Below, in pieces: positions 1-10,100 of a stretch of DNA of 64,000 nt. This DNA comes from Craspedostauros australis (lineage: Eukaryota > Bacillariophyta > Bacillariophyceae > Mastogloiales > Achnanthaceae): the NCBI GenBank assembly GCA_026770025.1, contig JAMXDE010000011.1:1612001-1676000 (forward strand), written 5' to 3'. The position numbers and the translations under genes were made by a program. The notes below the pieces were generated by a model. That model made no database searches. It saw nothing but the letters and a program-made list of their open reading frames with translations, and was not told the origin of the DNA. How positions within the stretch are numbered: position 1 is the stretch's first letter; each line of letters starts with the position of its first letter.

Positions 1-1640
1 GCGATCATGCGCAAGGATCCTGAGTAACGGCGGAAGCCAGAGTTGAAGAGCTCCTTGTCTTCGACCGTCCAGCAGGCGACGAACTTGCGCGGTTCCCGTG
101 CGATGGCCTTGGCGGCTGCGTCGACGTTGTAGTTGTGGTCGTGGAGGTTTGCGAGCAACGCGTCCGTGTCGCATTCGCGCAGCATCGAGTTGATTTTGGT
201 GGAAAGAGAGGACGATGTAGACATCGTGCTGAGCGTTGGCAATTCGCCTTTGGGGTATGCCCGTGCGTGCTTGTCGATCTTCTCCGAATGCAGCGGCGTG
301 TATGGCTCCTGAGAGTGCAATTCGTTCTCGTAGATGTAAGGAGTGAGGACGTTGGCGACCTTTCGAAAGTAACCGTCGAGCTTTTGGGTGGAGATCTTGT
401 CTCGCTTCCAGACCAAAGTTGGCTGCCTTGATGTGATGCGTTGATCCGGCTGGAACGATGGCACCTGGGCCTGATGTTCGTGCCCCACGCGAATGTCGCG
501 CTGCTCTGTCGTACCTTCTGCATCAGGTGCGTTGGCACGACGGATGATGTCCTCCTGTGCTTCTTTGTTGTCACTGTCTTCATCGTCGTCGTCGTCGCCA
601 TGATGGTCATCCGAGCCGCCCGTTCGGCTTGTGCTGTTGTCGGAGCTGTCGTCGCTGTCGCTGTTTCTGTTGCTGTCATCGCTGTCGTCACTATCGCTCT
701 GCAGGTGACTGTTGGTGCCCCTGCTCCGAGCGCTGATGCTCTTGGTCTCTCCGTCGTGGACATCGTTGTCTGTGTTCATCGCACTGATCCCGTCGTCGCT
801 GTTTGAGTTCTTCGTACTCGTGTTCTGATAGTGGCTATCGTCGTTTCCATTCTGGGTGCCTTGGTCGTGACCATTGATGCTGTTGTTCTCATTCTCATGC
901 TCGTTGTCATCGTTGGTGTTAGCATAGGCGCTGGCACTGGCATCTCCTTTGGCCTTGTTAGTATCGCCATTGGTCTTGTTGTCGATGTTGCTGTTGATAT
1001 TGATGCTCGAAGGATGGTTGCCTGTGTTGCCAAGGTCTGCCATGTCTTGGGCGGAATCATTAGGTTGATAGTCGCCACGATGGCTGCCATCATGGGGATC
1101 CGTGGGCTCATTCATCCCATCGGTCTTCTCCGATGCGGTGTTCGCTTCTTGATCGACTTCGCCACTGCCACCTCCACGACTGCTCTCGTCAGCAGCACCA
1201 TTCGCAGCTTGCTTCGTGCCCATGCCATCGGCATCATCGTTCCCGCTGCTCTTCCGTTTCCCAGGAGGATGAACGGTAGCAGACGTTGGCGGAGCGCTCG
1301 CCGCATCGGCTGTGGCTTTGGCATCACCGGAGTGCATGCGCTGTTTCTTGGTGGCTGGTTCCGTCAGATGTTCGCTTTCGGCCATCGGCGCATCTTTGGT
1401 GCTGTTGCTGGTGTCATTGCTGTCATTGCTTCTGCCATTGCTTCTGCCATTGCTGTTGCCATTGCCAGCATCCACCACGCCTCCGTTCTTGCCATTGGCT
1501 TCGCCATGGTCGACGTGGCTATCGTTCCTCTCCTCGGGAGCTTGGCCTGGTTGCTTGTCGCTTGCAGCACCGCCTTCCATGATTGCTTCGTTTTGCTGCG
1601 ATATTGGTACGTGTGGCATCAATTCCACGATTTTGTGCAT
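1..1640 (-). CDS. ELM2-SANT domain chromatin co-repressor-like protein, 5' part only
   Basis: Read on the minus strand, this frame is open from an ATG at 1640 to the left edge, where it is cut off (about 546 residues present). The first 400 residues are low complexity, rich in Asn, Ser, Asp and Gly. An ELM2 domain follows, with its typical opening (RDIRVGHEHQAQVP, around 440-480), and a C-terminal ELM2 part that includes ALLANLHDHNYNVDAAAKAI. A SANT domain then begins (ACWTVEDKELFNSGFRRYSG) and is interrupted by the window end. ELM2-SANT proteins (MIER, RCOR, MTA families) recruit histone deacetylases in the nucleus, so a deacetylase-complex role is inferred. An in-frame stop lies about 45 bases upstream of the chosen ATG; ATGs at 1619 and 1580 are alternatives. 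The domain call is firm; the subfamily cannot be told from this part. Confidence 0.8.
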   Translation of the reverse strand, partial: MHKIVELMPHVPISQQNEAIMEGGAASDKQPGQAPEERNDSHVDHGEANGKNGGVVDAGNGNSNGRSNGRSNDSNDTSNSTKDAPMAESEHLTEPATKKQRMHSGDAKATADAASAPPTSATVHPPGKRKSSGNDDADGMGTKQAANGAADESSRGGGSGEVDQEANTASEKTDGMNEPTDPHDGSHRGDYQPNDSAQDMADLGNTGNHPSSININSNIDNKTNGDTNKAKGDASASAYANTNDDNEHENENNSINGHDQGTQNGNDDSHYQNTSTKNSNSDDGISAMNTDNDVHDGETKSISARSRGTNSHLQSDSDDSDDSNRNSDSDDSSDNSTSRTGGSDDHHGDDDDDEDSDNKEAQEDIIRRANAPDAEGTTEQRDIRVGHEHQAQVPSFQPDQRITSRQPTLVWKRDKISTQKLDGYFRKVANVLTPYIYENELHSQEPYTPLHSEKIDKHARAYPKGELPTLSTMSTSSSLSTKINSMLRECDTDALLANLHDHNYNVDAAAKAIAREPRKFVACWTVEDKELFNSGFRRYSGSLRMI

Positions 1641-2255
1641 TGATGTGAATACTCTTGTCCACGCTCGTCCATGTGGGGCGACAACCTATTGCTACGACTA
1701 CTCTCACGTAGATCCCTGTCGAAAGGCTCGCCTTTGTCTGGGGATTCTCTCTTTGTGCCTTCCCATGTCGGTGAGCGAAAGACGGTCATCGCTCCACCAC
1801 GATCATGGTTCATCGTCGCGCAATCCCAGATGTCGCAACCAACGTGTCTGTAGTGTGCAACCCGTTTTTTGCACAACACGATGTATTGTATTCGAGTGAG
1901 TCGCACCTCGCTCAACGGAACACAAACGATGAGGAAAGATGATGCATGTTTCGATCAGTCATCGTGGAGGAAAACACGGAATACGATCACCCAAATGCCA
2001 CCACCAACAACAACGGGAACTCAACAACATCGCAATCAGCCTCCCTTCCACTGTCTGTCTGCGACCATCACATCTCACCACATCTCTCGTCTCATCTTGC
2101 ACTCTGGAATTGTAGAACAACGAGCAAGGTGCAGCATTTGACAAGCATTTGCGTCAACATCGTGCAACCGAATCATCGCAAGAGAGGGCAGTTCCCACAA
2201 ACTCTGCCAGCAAACACACCCCAACACTCCACGGAGACTCGCGCTCGCTTCCAAA
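1641..2255. other. Divergent intergenic region
   Basis: This 615-base stretch separates the ELM2-SANT gene (minus) from the Derlin gene (plus) and must hold both promoters. Short open frames cross it on both strands but none has recognisable protein character. I see no repeat or RNA gene in it. Confidence 0.5.
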
Positions 2256-3321
2256 ATGCCATTTGCTCAACCTGGAAATGGGGAGGTCAACAACCCAGCG
2301 GGGCCAGACGTGAGTGCATTCGATGTGCATGTCGTCAATGCGGTGAAAGGAGATGGAGCATGATCAGACAGACCAGGCAATTGTAGTTGAGGCCATTCAA
2401 TTTCGCACTGGGCTGTGTGCTACTCTTGTTTCCATCTCTCCATTCTGATCAACTCTCTCTCTCTGCTTCTCCCCCTCTACCCCTATGCCCTCTCTCTCTC
2501 TCTCTCTGCCTGTCTTCATTATTGCACTCCTGCACTCCACTATCCTCCCGCAGCAATGGTTCAACTCGCTGCCGTTCGTCACCAGATATTGGTTCGGTGC
2601 CACCATGATCGTGACCCTCAGCGCCAACTTTGGCATAGTCAGCATCCCGCAGGTCATGTACGATTGGTCCCTCATCAAGAACAACTTTGAGATTTGGAGG
2701 TTCCTCACCAGCTTCTGCTTCGTCGGGCCGTTCCAATTCAACACGTTAATCAGCGCCTACATGCTCGTGCAGTTCAGCAAGCAGTACGAGGCTGGCGGTC
2801 CCTTCAACACGGGTGCGGGTGGCGGCACCGCCGACTACGCATTCTGCCTCATCTTCGGCGCCGTCGCCATCCTGCTCACCTTCGCCATATTCCCGCTGGA
2901 TTTGCCTCCCGTCTTTTCTCGAAACCTCATCTACTACGTCCTCTACGTGTGGAGCAAGCGCCATCCAACATCACAGGCCAACATATGGGGAATCCCCATG
3001 GCGGCTAACTACCTTCCCTTCGCGTATCTCGCATTGACCGTCTTCATGGGATCGTCATGGATGGACATGCTGCACGGACTCGCGGTGGGTCACCTGTACT
3101 ATTTCTTGGTCGACGTCGTGCCGGCGGTCTACGGCAAGCAGGTCCTGACGACGCCCAATTTCCTGCTCGATTACTTTGGAGTTGGGGAGTACACGCCTGA
3201 GGTGGATGCTCCGCCCGCTGCTGCTGGTGCTGGTGGTGGTCGACGCGTTGCTGCCGCTCCTCCTGCAGCTCAGGCTAGGCATCAATGGGGCACCGGTGGT
3301 CAACGTTTGGGGACGCAGTGA
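2256..3321 (+). CDS. DER1: Derlin, ER-associated degradation channel subunit
   Basis: Two exons, 2256-2309 and 2554-3321, give 273 residues. Exon 1 encodes a short N-terminus ending in PAGPD before GTGAGT; the 244-base intron is very CT-rich at its 3' end and closes with CCCGCAG, joining in phase 0 to QWFNSLPFVTRYWFG. This opening, the run of hydrophobic segments and the length match Derlins, rhomboid-like pseudoproteases of the ER membrane that move misfolded proteins to the cytosol. The C-terminus (HQWGTGGQRLGTQ) is a good SHP box, the Cdc48/p97 binding motif. Organisms with secondary plastids also carry a plastid-border (SELMA) Derlin, but no bipartite leader is visible here, so the ER form is more likely. 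Without the splice the frame would start in the CT-rich intron, which is less plausible. Confidence 0.88.
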
Positions 3322-3783
3322 TTTCGAAATGGAATCAACTGCTTGTCGATTCTACAGTACAATACCTCGCTGGCACGTCCTGCAATGTCGTGCACCCGTC
3401 ATTCCAATTCGTTTGCGGGTGACTCAGAAGGAAGCAACAGCATCGCTCATCAAAACGTCATACTGAGACTAAATCGTGGCCCGCATGGCAAAGCTGAGTT
3501 CAAATCATTTCATCATTCGACAACAACGGCACCCTGTAACAAACGCGTGAGAGTCCTCGAGGGAGTACTCCATGTCATTCTACTCGTACTCAATGCGTGG
3601 GTATTCCTCAACATTATGAAGCAACAAACAAGCTCAGAGCGTGGTTGCTCTCCAGAGTAGCGTTAGTGATAGACCAGTCCCATTATTGGAGTTGCCGCTA
3701 ATTCAACGTGAGGACTCTAATTCAATGCACTTTCATTTCACTTAGATCGTGTGCGTGCGTGCGCGTACGTGTGCATGATTGTA
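3322..3783. other. Convergent intergenic region
   Basis: Downstream region shared by the convergent Derlin and XPC/RAD4 genes. No gene, repeat or RNA structure was recognised; it must contain both poly(A) signals. Confidence 0.5.
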
Positions 3784-6588
3784 TCACTCCCCGTATTCCC
3801 GTTCCAACCGCTCCTTCGTCAACATCCCGACCAGCAAGCGCTTCCACCGTGCGTAAACACGTCGTTGGTGCTCATCGTGACTCTCCTGCAACAAATGGCT
3901 CGCCACCTCCGCGTGGGCTTCCCGCAGCAAGATCTCATTGTGTTGGTGCACCACGATGCCGCGGATGGTCGGTGCCCGGTTGCCACCAAATCCCTCAAAC
4001 CCCATCAAGCACGGCGCGTACGGGATTCCCAATTGCTTCGCCACTTTGGCGATGTTGCTTTCGTCGACGTGAACGAGGCCTGGATTCAGCAGTTCCAGTT
4101 CGATGTTTCGGAATTCGTTGATGGGCAGCCGATCGTCTGGACCAATGGGGGGCGGGGACCATGGATCGGTCTGCCAGATGGCGTAGACGTCCTCCTTACC
4201 ATCCGCCAACGGTTGTTCGGCGGCTGCGATCTCCTTGAGCCGCTGTTCCTGTGTTCCGTCGTTGTTCTGGCCGACGCCGTAGGATCGCAGTGCCTTGAAC
4301 CCATTCACGGCAGGCTTCTTGCGGGCCTTGATGCGCTTCGTCGGTTTGGACATCTCCTCCTTCCGCACCTTGCGGCCTCGGTAGGGCCATTTGTTGGCAG
4401 GGTGCAACGTGGTGACATCCGTCCGACGGTAGACCAGCTCACCTTTGAAGACGCCGCAGACCCGTTTTTTGGCATCGGGCATGAGGACTTCAGCGTTGCC
4501 CAGCAAGGATGGAATGACATAGACCGGATGTTCCTTGAATCCTTGCTTGCTTGTCGGCAACGGTTCTTTCTTGGCATGCTCCGACAGCTGCGCCTCTTCC
4601 TCGTCACCTTCGTGTTCAAGTTCATGGGCGCCGCCGTTGCTTCCGTCGTCTTCCTTTGGTTTGGGCTGGTCGTCTGAAAGATCAATGGCCTCCGAAGCTG
4701 ATTTGCCTTGTTTCCGCAGCAGCAGCGTCGACGAGGCCTTGTCTTTGGCTGGCCTGCGGTGGGATGAGCTCAAGGACTTGAGGGTTTGCTTCCACCACTT
4801 GTGCACATCCTCCTGCTCTTTGACTTTGGTCTGCTTGCCGCGCAGAACACCGATCGCCTTCATGGACTCGATGTAGCTGGATGCGTAGCGCGGGGTCACG
4901 TCCGTGAGCTTGCGCACGAGTGGTGAGGATGACTCGAACGCACCAGCATCGCCATCGCCGTTCCTCTTCGCATGCTCTACCGCCAGAGCATATGCGATTG
5001 GACGACGCTTGGATGATAATTCGGGGTTCATTTCCTGGTTGCGGAGTTCCATCTGCTGGTCCGCATTGAAGAGGATGTACTCCACCTTGCTGGGTTGGTT
5101 GAACAGGTTCCAATGAGGGTCGACGTGCACCCATTCCACGGACGATGTCATTTTGTTGGGTGATGTTGTTGATTTTGCGGTTTTGCCTTGGGCTTGCCTT
5201 TTGGAGCACAGTACTTCCACCCATGCGATGGTTGGCTTGAATGCGTGGTCGTTCTGAGACTTTGCCTGCCATGCATCGAGTGCTGGTGCTGTGGTTGCTC
5301 GCTTCTTGCCGCTCCCGTCGTCGTCGTTGTTAGTAGCTTGCCTTTTCGCTTCTGATTGCCCTGGCGCTTGCTTCCCTGCCGCCGTTCCATCATCCCTTGT
5401 CGGCCTCTTCTTCTTCTCCTTGTTGTTCCGTTTCTGCAGATCACCAAAATGAAACAAGATGTGTTGCAGATGATCTTGGACCAACATGGGATGGTTGACG
5501 TCCAAATCGCCCTTGATGGGATCGATAGACATGACGAATCGTGCGCGCCAGCACAATGCGCGGACCATGAGGGTGTATAGTTGGAGCTTGTCGTGAGTTC
5601 CCCACGGTGGATTGGGCGTTGGCATTTGCTCCAACTCCGGATCATCGTCCAAGCTCAAGGCCAGAAAGAGGCAGTAGTCTTCGGTTCGAGAAGGTATGGC
5701 GTTGAATGATGAGAAGGATGACGAGAATAGCGGTAGCAACGATGACAGCTCATCGTCGTTATCAGCATCGTTTTCGCCACCCCCTGCCTTGGATGACTTC
5801 GTCTTTCCCCCTGCCGCTGGTCGCCTTCTGCGCATTGTGGCGACGCCAGCTCGAGATGCCCTCATCCAGTGATCCCGACGACGCGCTTGCGCGTTGTTCA
5901 CGAGCCCGCAGAACCATTTGGTGAAGTCCAGAAGCTGCATCTTCGTGGGCATCGCGATCGTGGTCCATTGTTCTGGTATGAGGCTGTAGGCCACGCTCTG
6001 CAGCATGTCAGAAGAACAACGTTCGGAGACGCTGGTTGCTGTTGCTGCGAGGCACAGGAGGTGGGATCTTTGCAGCGCGGTGATGGCATGCTTCGTGCTT
6101 TGTGGCAGGTGATCAAATCGGTAAGACCGCTTGACCCGCTTCTTCGGCCTGGCATTTGCCTTGTCATCAGGTGGCCTCTTGTTGAGGTTGATTGTGATTG
6201 GTCTCAGCGAGATCATGGGTGGTCCGCCGGAAGTGCGTCCAGCTTCGTTGTCGGAAGGAAGTTTGGCCACATTGGCGCTGACGCCACCACCACCATCATT
6301 CATGCCGCCGTCACCTCCCATTCCATCCTCTGCATCCTCCCAATCAATTCCGTCCTCGTCGTCATCATTATTGCCGTCGGCGTTGGCGCCAGCGCCTCCG
6401 AAATCAAAGACTACGGCAGCCGGTTTTTTGTTTCCATCGTCACTCTCGTCGTCGCTGTCATCGCTATCGCTGTGTCCTGTTCTGCCGTATCCTCCTATGG
6501 ACTCTTTCAAATCCACGTTGGCCCAATCGGCAAACCCATCCTCTCCTGCTTCGTCTTCGTCGGATGATAGATTCCAATCAAAGCTCAT
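3784..6588 (-). CDS. RAD4: XPC/Rad4 family DNA-damage recognition protein
   Basis: Single uninterrupted frame of 934 residues, ending TGA. The N-terminal 170 residues are acidic and glycine-rich. A transglutaminase-like fold follows, with the typical stretch around 345-375 (LQLYTLMVRALCWRARFV) and WVHVDPHWNLFNQP near 485. The three beta-hairpin domains occupy about 680-890: HPVYVIPSLLGN, then VTTLHPANKWPYRGRKVR, then MGFEGFGGNRAPTIRGIVVH. This order is diagnostic of XPC/Rad4, which detects helix distortions and starts global-genome nucleotide excision repair in the nucleus. The start MSFDWNLSSDEDE is natural, and only 19 bases separate its ATG from the LTR of the neighbouring retrotransposon, so the original upstream region now lies 6.9 kb away. 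The gene has the same orientation as the element. Confidence 0.9.
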   Translation of the reverse strand: MSFDWNLSSDEDEAGEDGFADWANVDLKESIGGYGRTGHSDSDDSDDESDDGNKKPAAVVFDFGGAGANADGNNDDDEDGIDWEDAEDGMGGDGGMNDGGGGVSANVAKLPSDNEAGRTSGGPPMISLRPITINLNKRPPDDKANARPKKRVKRSYRFDHLPQSTKHAITALQRSHLLCLAATATSVSERCSSDMLQSVAYSLIPEQWTTIAMPTKMQLLDFTKWFCGLVNNAQARRRDHWMRASRAGVATMRRRRPAAGGKTKSSKAGGGENDADNDDELSSLLPLFSSSFSSFNAIPSRTEDYCLFLALSLDDDPELEQMPTPNPPWGTHDKLQLYTLMVRALCWRARFVMSIDPIKGDLDVNHPMLVQDHLQHILFHFGDLQKRNNKEKKKRPTRDDGTAAGKQAPGQSEAKRQATNNDDDGSGKKRATTAPALDAWQAKSQNDHAFKPTIAWVEVLCSKRQAQGKTAKSTTSPNKMTSSVEWVHVDPHWNLFNQPSKVEYILFNADQQMELRNQEMNPELSSKRRPIAYALAVEHAKRNGDGDAGAFESSSPLVRKLTDVTPRYASSYIESMKAIGVLRGKQTKVKEQEDVHKWWKQTLKSLSSSHRRPAKDKASSTLLLRKQGKSASEAIDLSDDQPKPKEDDGSNGGAHELEHEGDEEEAQLSEHAKKEPLPTSKQGFKEHPVYVIPSLLGNAEVLMPDAKKRVCGVFKGELVYRRTDVTTLHPANKWPYRGRKVRKEEMSKPTKRIKARKKPAVNGFKALRSYGVGQNNDGTQEQRLKEIAAAEQPLADGKEDVYAIWQTDPWSPPPIGPDDRLPINEFRNIELELLNPGLVHVDESNIAKVAKQLGIPYAPCLMGFEGFGGNRAPTIRGIVVHQHNEILLREAHAEVASHLLQESHDEHQRRVYARWKRLLVGMLTKERLEREYGE

Positions 6589-6602
6589 GGCCGGCGCAAC
6601 GT

Positions 6603-6607
6603 ATTGT
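6603..6607. repeat. Target-site duplication of the copia element, left copy
   Basis: ATTGT directly precedes the left LTR and is repeated directly after the right LTR at 13511-13515. A 5-base duplication is normal for Ty1/copia integration and defines the element ends. Confidence 0.92.
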
Positions 6608-7127
6608 TGTGATATTGGTTCCAGATGTCAGCACTGTGAGACCGGCGTGTGCAGTGGTGAGATCGTGGGCTCTGGTTTGGAGGTAAATTGGTAATCGTTA
6701 GTTGTCGATTTAGTTGGTTTGCGTTGTTGAGTTGATTGAACTCTCGGTTTATGAGATGATGACGAGATGTTGTTCTGTCAGAATGCAAGTTGCAGGGTCA
6801 GCAGCATCTCCCGTGTAATTCGTCGTGATCATCATCCTCATTCGATTTGGGTCCTCGCAATACACCGTGTTGTACTTCATTTGGTCTTGGGTTGCGATGG
6901 CACTCCGAGGTCGTGCTCGGTTGGTCGATAGTTATCCAGATCCACGATCGATCCAGAATCTTCGCCGTGTTTTGATTGAACATAACACACAAGGAACATT
7001 GTTGAAAAAATGGCGCGCATGGTTCCTGGAGTCGTGATTGATTTGAGTGAGGAACAAAATTCATTCACGACACAATTTGATCACTCTCAAGGTCACAAAG
7101 TATGCGTGTCATTGGAATATTCCCACA
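6608..7127 (-). repeat. Long terminal repeat, 3' LTR in element orientation
   Basis: 520 bases, running TGTGATATT to TTCCCACA on the plus strand, with TGTG/CACA ends. It abuts the XPC/RAD4 leader, and element transcription runs toward that gene. Short open frames inside it recur identically in the other LTR and are not genes. Confidence 0.95.
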
Positions 7128-7135
7128 CTCCCTTG
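7128..7135 (-). other. Polypurine tract of the copia element
   Basis: Read on the minus strand this is CAAGGGAG, lying between the pol stop codon (TGA, 7136-7138) and the 3' LTR. This is the expected place and composition for the plus-strand primer. Confidence 0.75.
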
Positions 7136-10100
7136 TCAACCTTGATCCCTTTGTGTGAACTTCCATCCCATAGAGAGCTCCGTGAACTTGTGGAACTTGT
7201 CGTCTGCGAGTGGTTTCGTCCAGAGGTCTGCGAGCTGGTCGTCGGTGTCGATGGCGTAGATCTCGATGAGCTTGCGATCCACGTACGATCGGAAATGGTG
7301 GTATTTGATGTTGATGTGCTTTGTTCGGGGTCGCATCTTCGGAAACTTGGCGATCTCGTAGGCGCCTGAGTTGTCCTCGAATGCATTGCAGTACACCCTG
7401 GGCTTGTACTTCTCTGGTACGATCTCCCTGGCGCACATTTCGTTGAGCAGGTTCATCATTGGAATCACGTCGCGCAACGCCGTTGATAGTGCGATCACTT
7501 CGGCTTCGGTTGTGCTCAATGCGATCTCCGTCTGCAAGCGCGATGCCCATGCGATGGGGCATCCTGCAAATCGAATCAGGTATCCAGTCCTTGATCTGGC
7601 TGTGGCTGAGTCTTCGGCTGCTGTGTCTCTGTTCCACAATCCCGCAAAGTCTGCATCGGCAAAGCATTCGAATGCCTTGTCGTTGGGGTTCAGGATGATG
7701 CCTTCGTCTCTGGTTGCCATCAGGTACCGCCCGATTAGGTTCACCGCTTGTGAGTGCGATTTCTTCGGATTGGCGCTGAATCTGGCTGCTTGATGCACGG
7801 CGTACCCGATCTCCCCGCGAGTGGATTTCTCCAGGAAGTTGAGCTTTCCGATGACCGATCGGTAGCTCCAGGTCGCGTTGTGCTCCTCGCCATTCTCGTC
7901 TGCATCCAGGATCTTCGTCGTCATTGCCGGCGTGTCCCTGGGTCTGGTGTTTGGACGAAAGTTCAGGTCCTTTACGATCTGATCGATGAGATGGGGCTGC
8001 GACAGTTTGATGCGTCCGTCCTCCAGGTGAGTGACATGCACACCCAGATAGTCCGTGAGGTTCCCTTCGTCGGTGATATTGAACCGCTGTTGCATTTGAT
8101 TGAGAAGCTTGTCAATCTCTTCTGCGCTTGGGCCTGCGAGGATGCCGTCGTCCACATACACCAGAAACATTGTCTTACCGTGGTAGTAGACGCATTCGTC
8201 GACTTTGCTCTGTGTGAATCCGATGTCGCTCAATCCCCGGTGCAGATGCTGGTTCCAGACTCGTCCGGCCTGCTTTTGGCCGTACAGGTTCTTCACCAGC
8301 TTCAGGACATAGTCCTTCGTGTCTCCATCTCCGATGCTCACTCCAACTGGTACTTCCATGTAGATAGTTGTCTCCACTTCCGCCTGAGGGTATGCGAGCA
8401 CGAAATCGATCTGCCTTGTGTGCCATTTGTGCAGGATTGAGAGGATGAGGACGAGTCTGATGGACATCCAGGTAACGACCGGGGCGTATGTCTCCCAGAA
8501 GTTCACTCCTTTGACCTGCTGGCCTCCGTGGACGTTGAGCCTTGCCTTCCACTTGTACACCTCTCTGGTCTTGATTCGGCGTTTCCGCTTCATGGACCAC
8601 ACCGATGCTACCACCTTGGTTCCCTCTGGCACTTCTGATCTCGGGACGACCTCCCAGTGGCCGTTCTCGTGGTGAGCGTTGAGCTCAGCTTGCATCGCCT
8701 CCTTGAACTTCATCCGATCCGGTTGCTTCATTGCTTGGTGATAGTACATGGTGTCTGGGTCGGCTGATGCGGCGAATGCGATCGGATCTGAGGTCTCGTT
8801 GGTGTCGAATCCTTTTCCGTTCTCGAATGTGCTTGCCACCTCGAATGCGCTGGGTAGTGCGACGACTTCGGTGTCTCCATTCTCTCTTACCTTTCTGGAT
8901 GGTGTTCGGTGCCTGTTTGATCGACGCAGTCCTGCTGACTGCTCCTGTTGATTCCTGGCTGGTGGCTCCGTGGTGGCGGTGTTGCTGGGCGCTTCGCCGA
9001 TGTTGATGTCGTCGCCCGTTGCCGCCTGTGATGCTTCGAACTCTTCGTCTCCTTCCGGGTCATCTGCGTTCGTATGCTGATTTGTTGGCGATGTTGGCGC
9101 ATCCGTGTCGGAGGACCCGCGTAACCCTTCGGTTGCGGTCACTCCCTTGGAGCGCTTGATCACTCCAGGCTTGCTGATGCCTGCCAACTGCTTCCATTGG
9201 CCATGATTGGTGCCTGTGGTACCCACCACTGTCTCAAACATGTCATCGCACTTGACGTGAAATTGCGGCGACACCAGTCCTGTCCTTGGGTTGAGGATGA
9301 GCGCCACCGATCTTGCGTGACGAGGAGAGAGTCCAAGGTAGATCCCGATCCTTGCCTTCGACATCCATTTTGGCTGTGATTGGCCATTGGCGAGTCGAGG
9401 GTTCAGGACGTACGTTGGGCATCCGAACGAATGAAAATGCTTCAGCTGGGGCTTGATTGCGGACCCAGAGAATCGTTCAATAGGTGTGATGTGATTGATC
9501 ACTGGATTCGGGGTTGCGTTCATCACCTCATTTGCCATGCGCAGAGCGTACGGCCACAGTGAAATGGATGCGGCCTCCTTCCACCTGATGTGCATGTGCA
9601 GCAGCATTGTCCGAGCTGCCTCCTGCAGATCCCTGATGCGTTTCTCCGCCACTCCGTTTTGGAAGTGGGCGTATGCGGCGCAAAAGGTGATGGTCTGGCC
9701 GGAGCGATCGACATGCGAGAGGAATTTGTTCTCTGCGAATCGACCATTGTCGGCGTGATAGTGCCGAATCGTCACTCCGTAGGTCTTGGCGTATGCCTCG
9801 AATGCTTGTTTGGCATGCAGGGTTTCTTCGGCGTTGGTGCTCTTCTGAAGGTGCACGTAGCTGAATCGACTGTGATGGTCAGTGAAAATGGTGGCTGCGC
9901 GGTACCGCTGGGTAGTCAGCCTGCCTTTGATCTGTCCGATGAACCCCTGTGTTGGTGACTCCATCTGGTCCACCGACACACAGTCTCCAGGCCGATTGAT
10001 TGGCACGAGTTTGCTCACTTGCTGATTGCCTCCCTTGGTCCGCCATGGCCGTCTGGTTGCCTTTCCATACTCACATGATGCGCATGCGGGCAGTTGGCAG

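Noticed and set aside
5-763. Minus-strand frame of 252 codons, Thr/Ser/Arg-rich
   Set aside because: It is a shifted reading of the same DNA whose other frame encodes the ELM2 and SANT domains.
831-1643. Plus-strand frame rich in Ile/Val/Ala that looks like a membrane protein
   Set aside because: It is the complement of the Asn/Ser/Asp-rich head of the minus-strand ELM2-SANT gene; the hydrophobic pattern comes from reading GTT/ATC-type codons backwards, with no family features.
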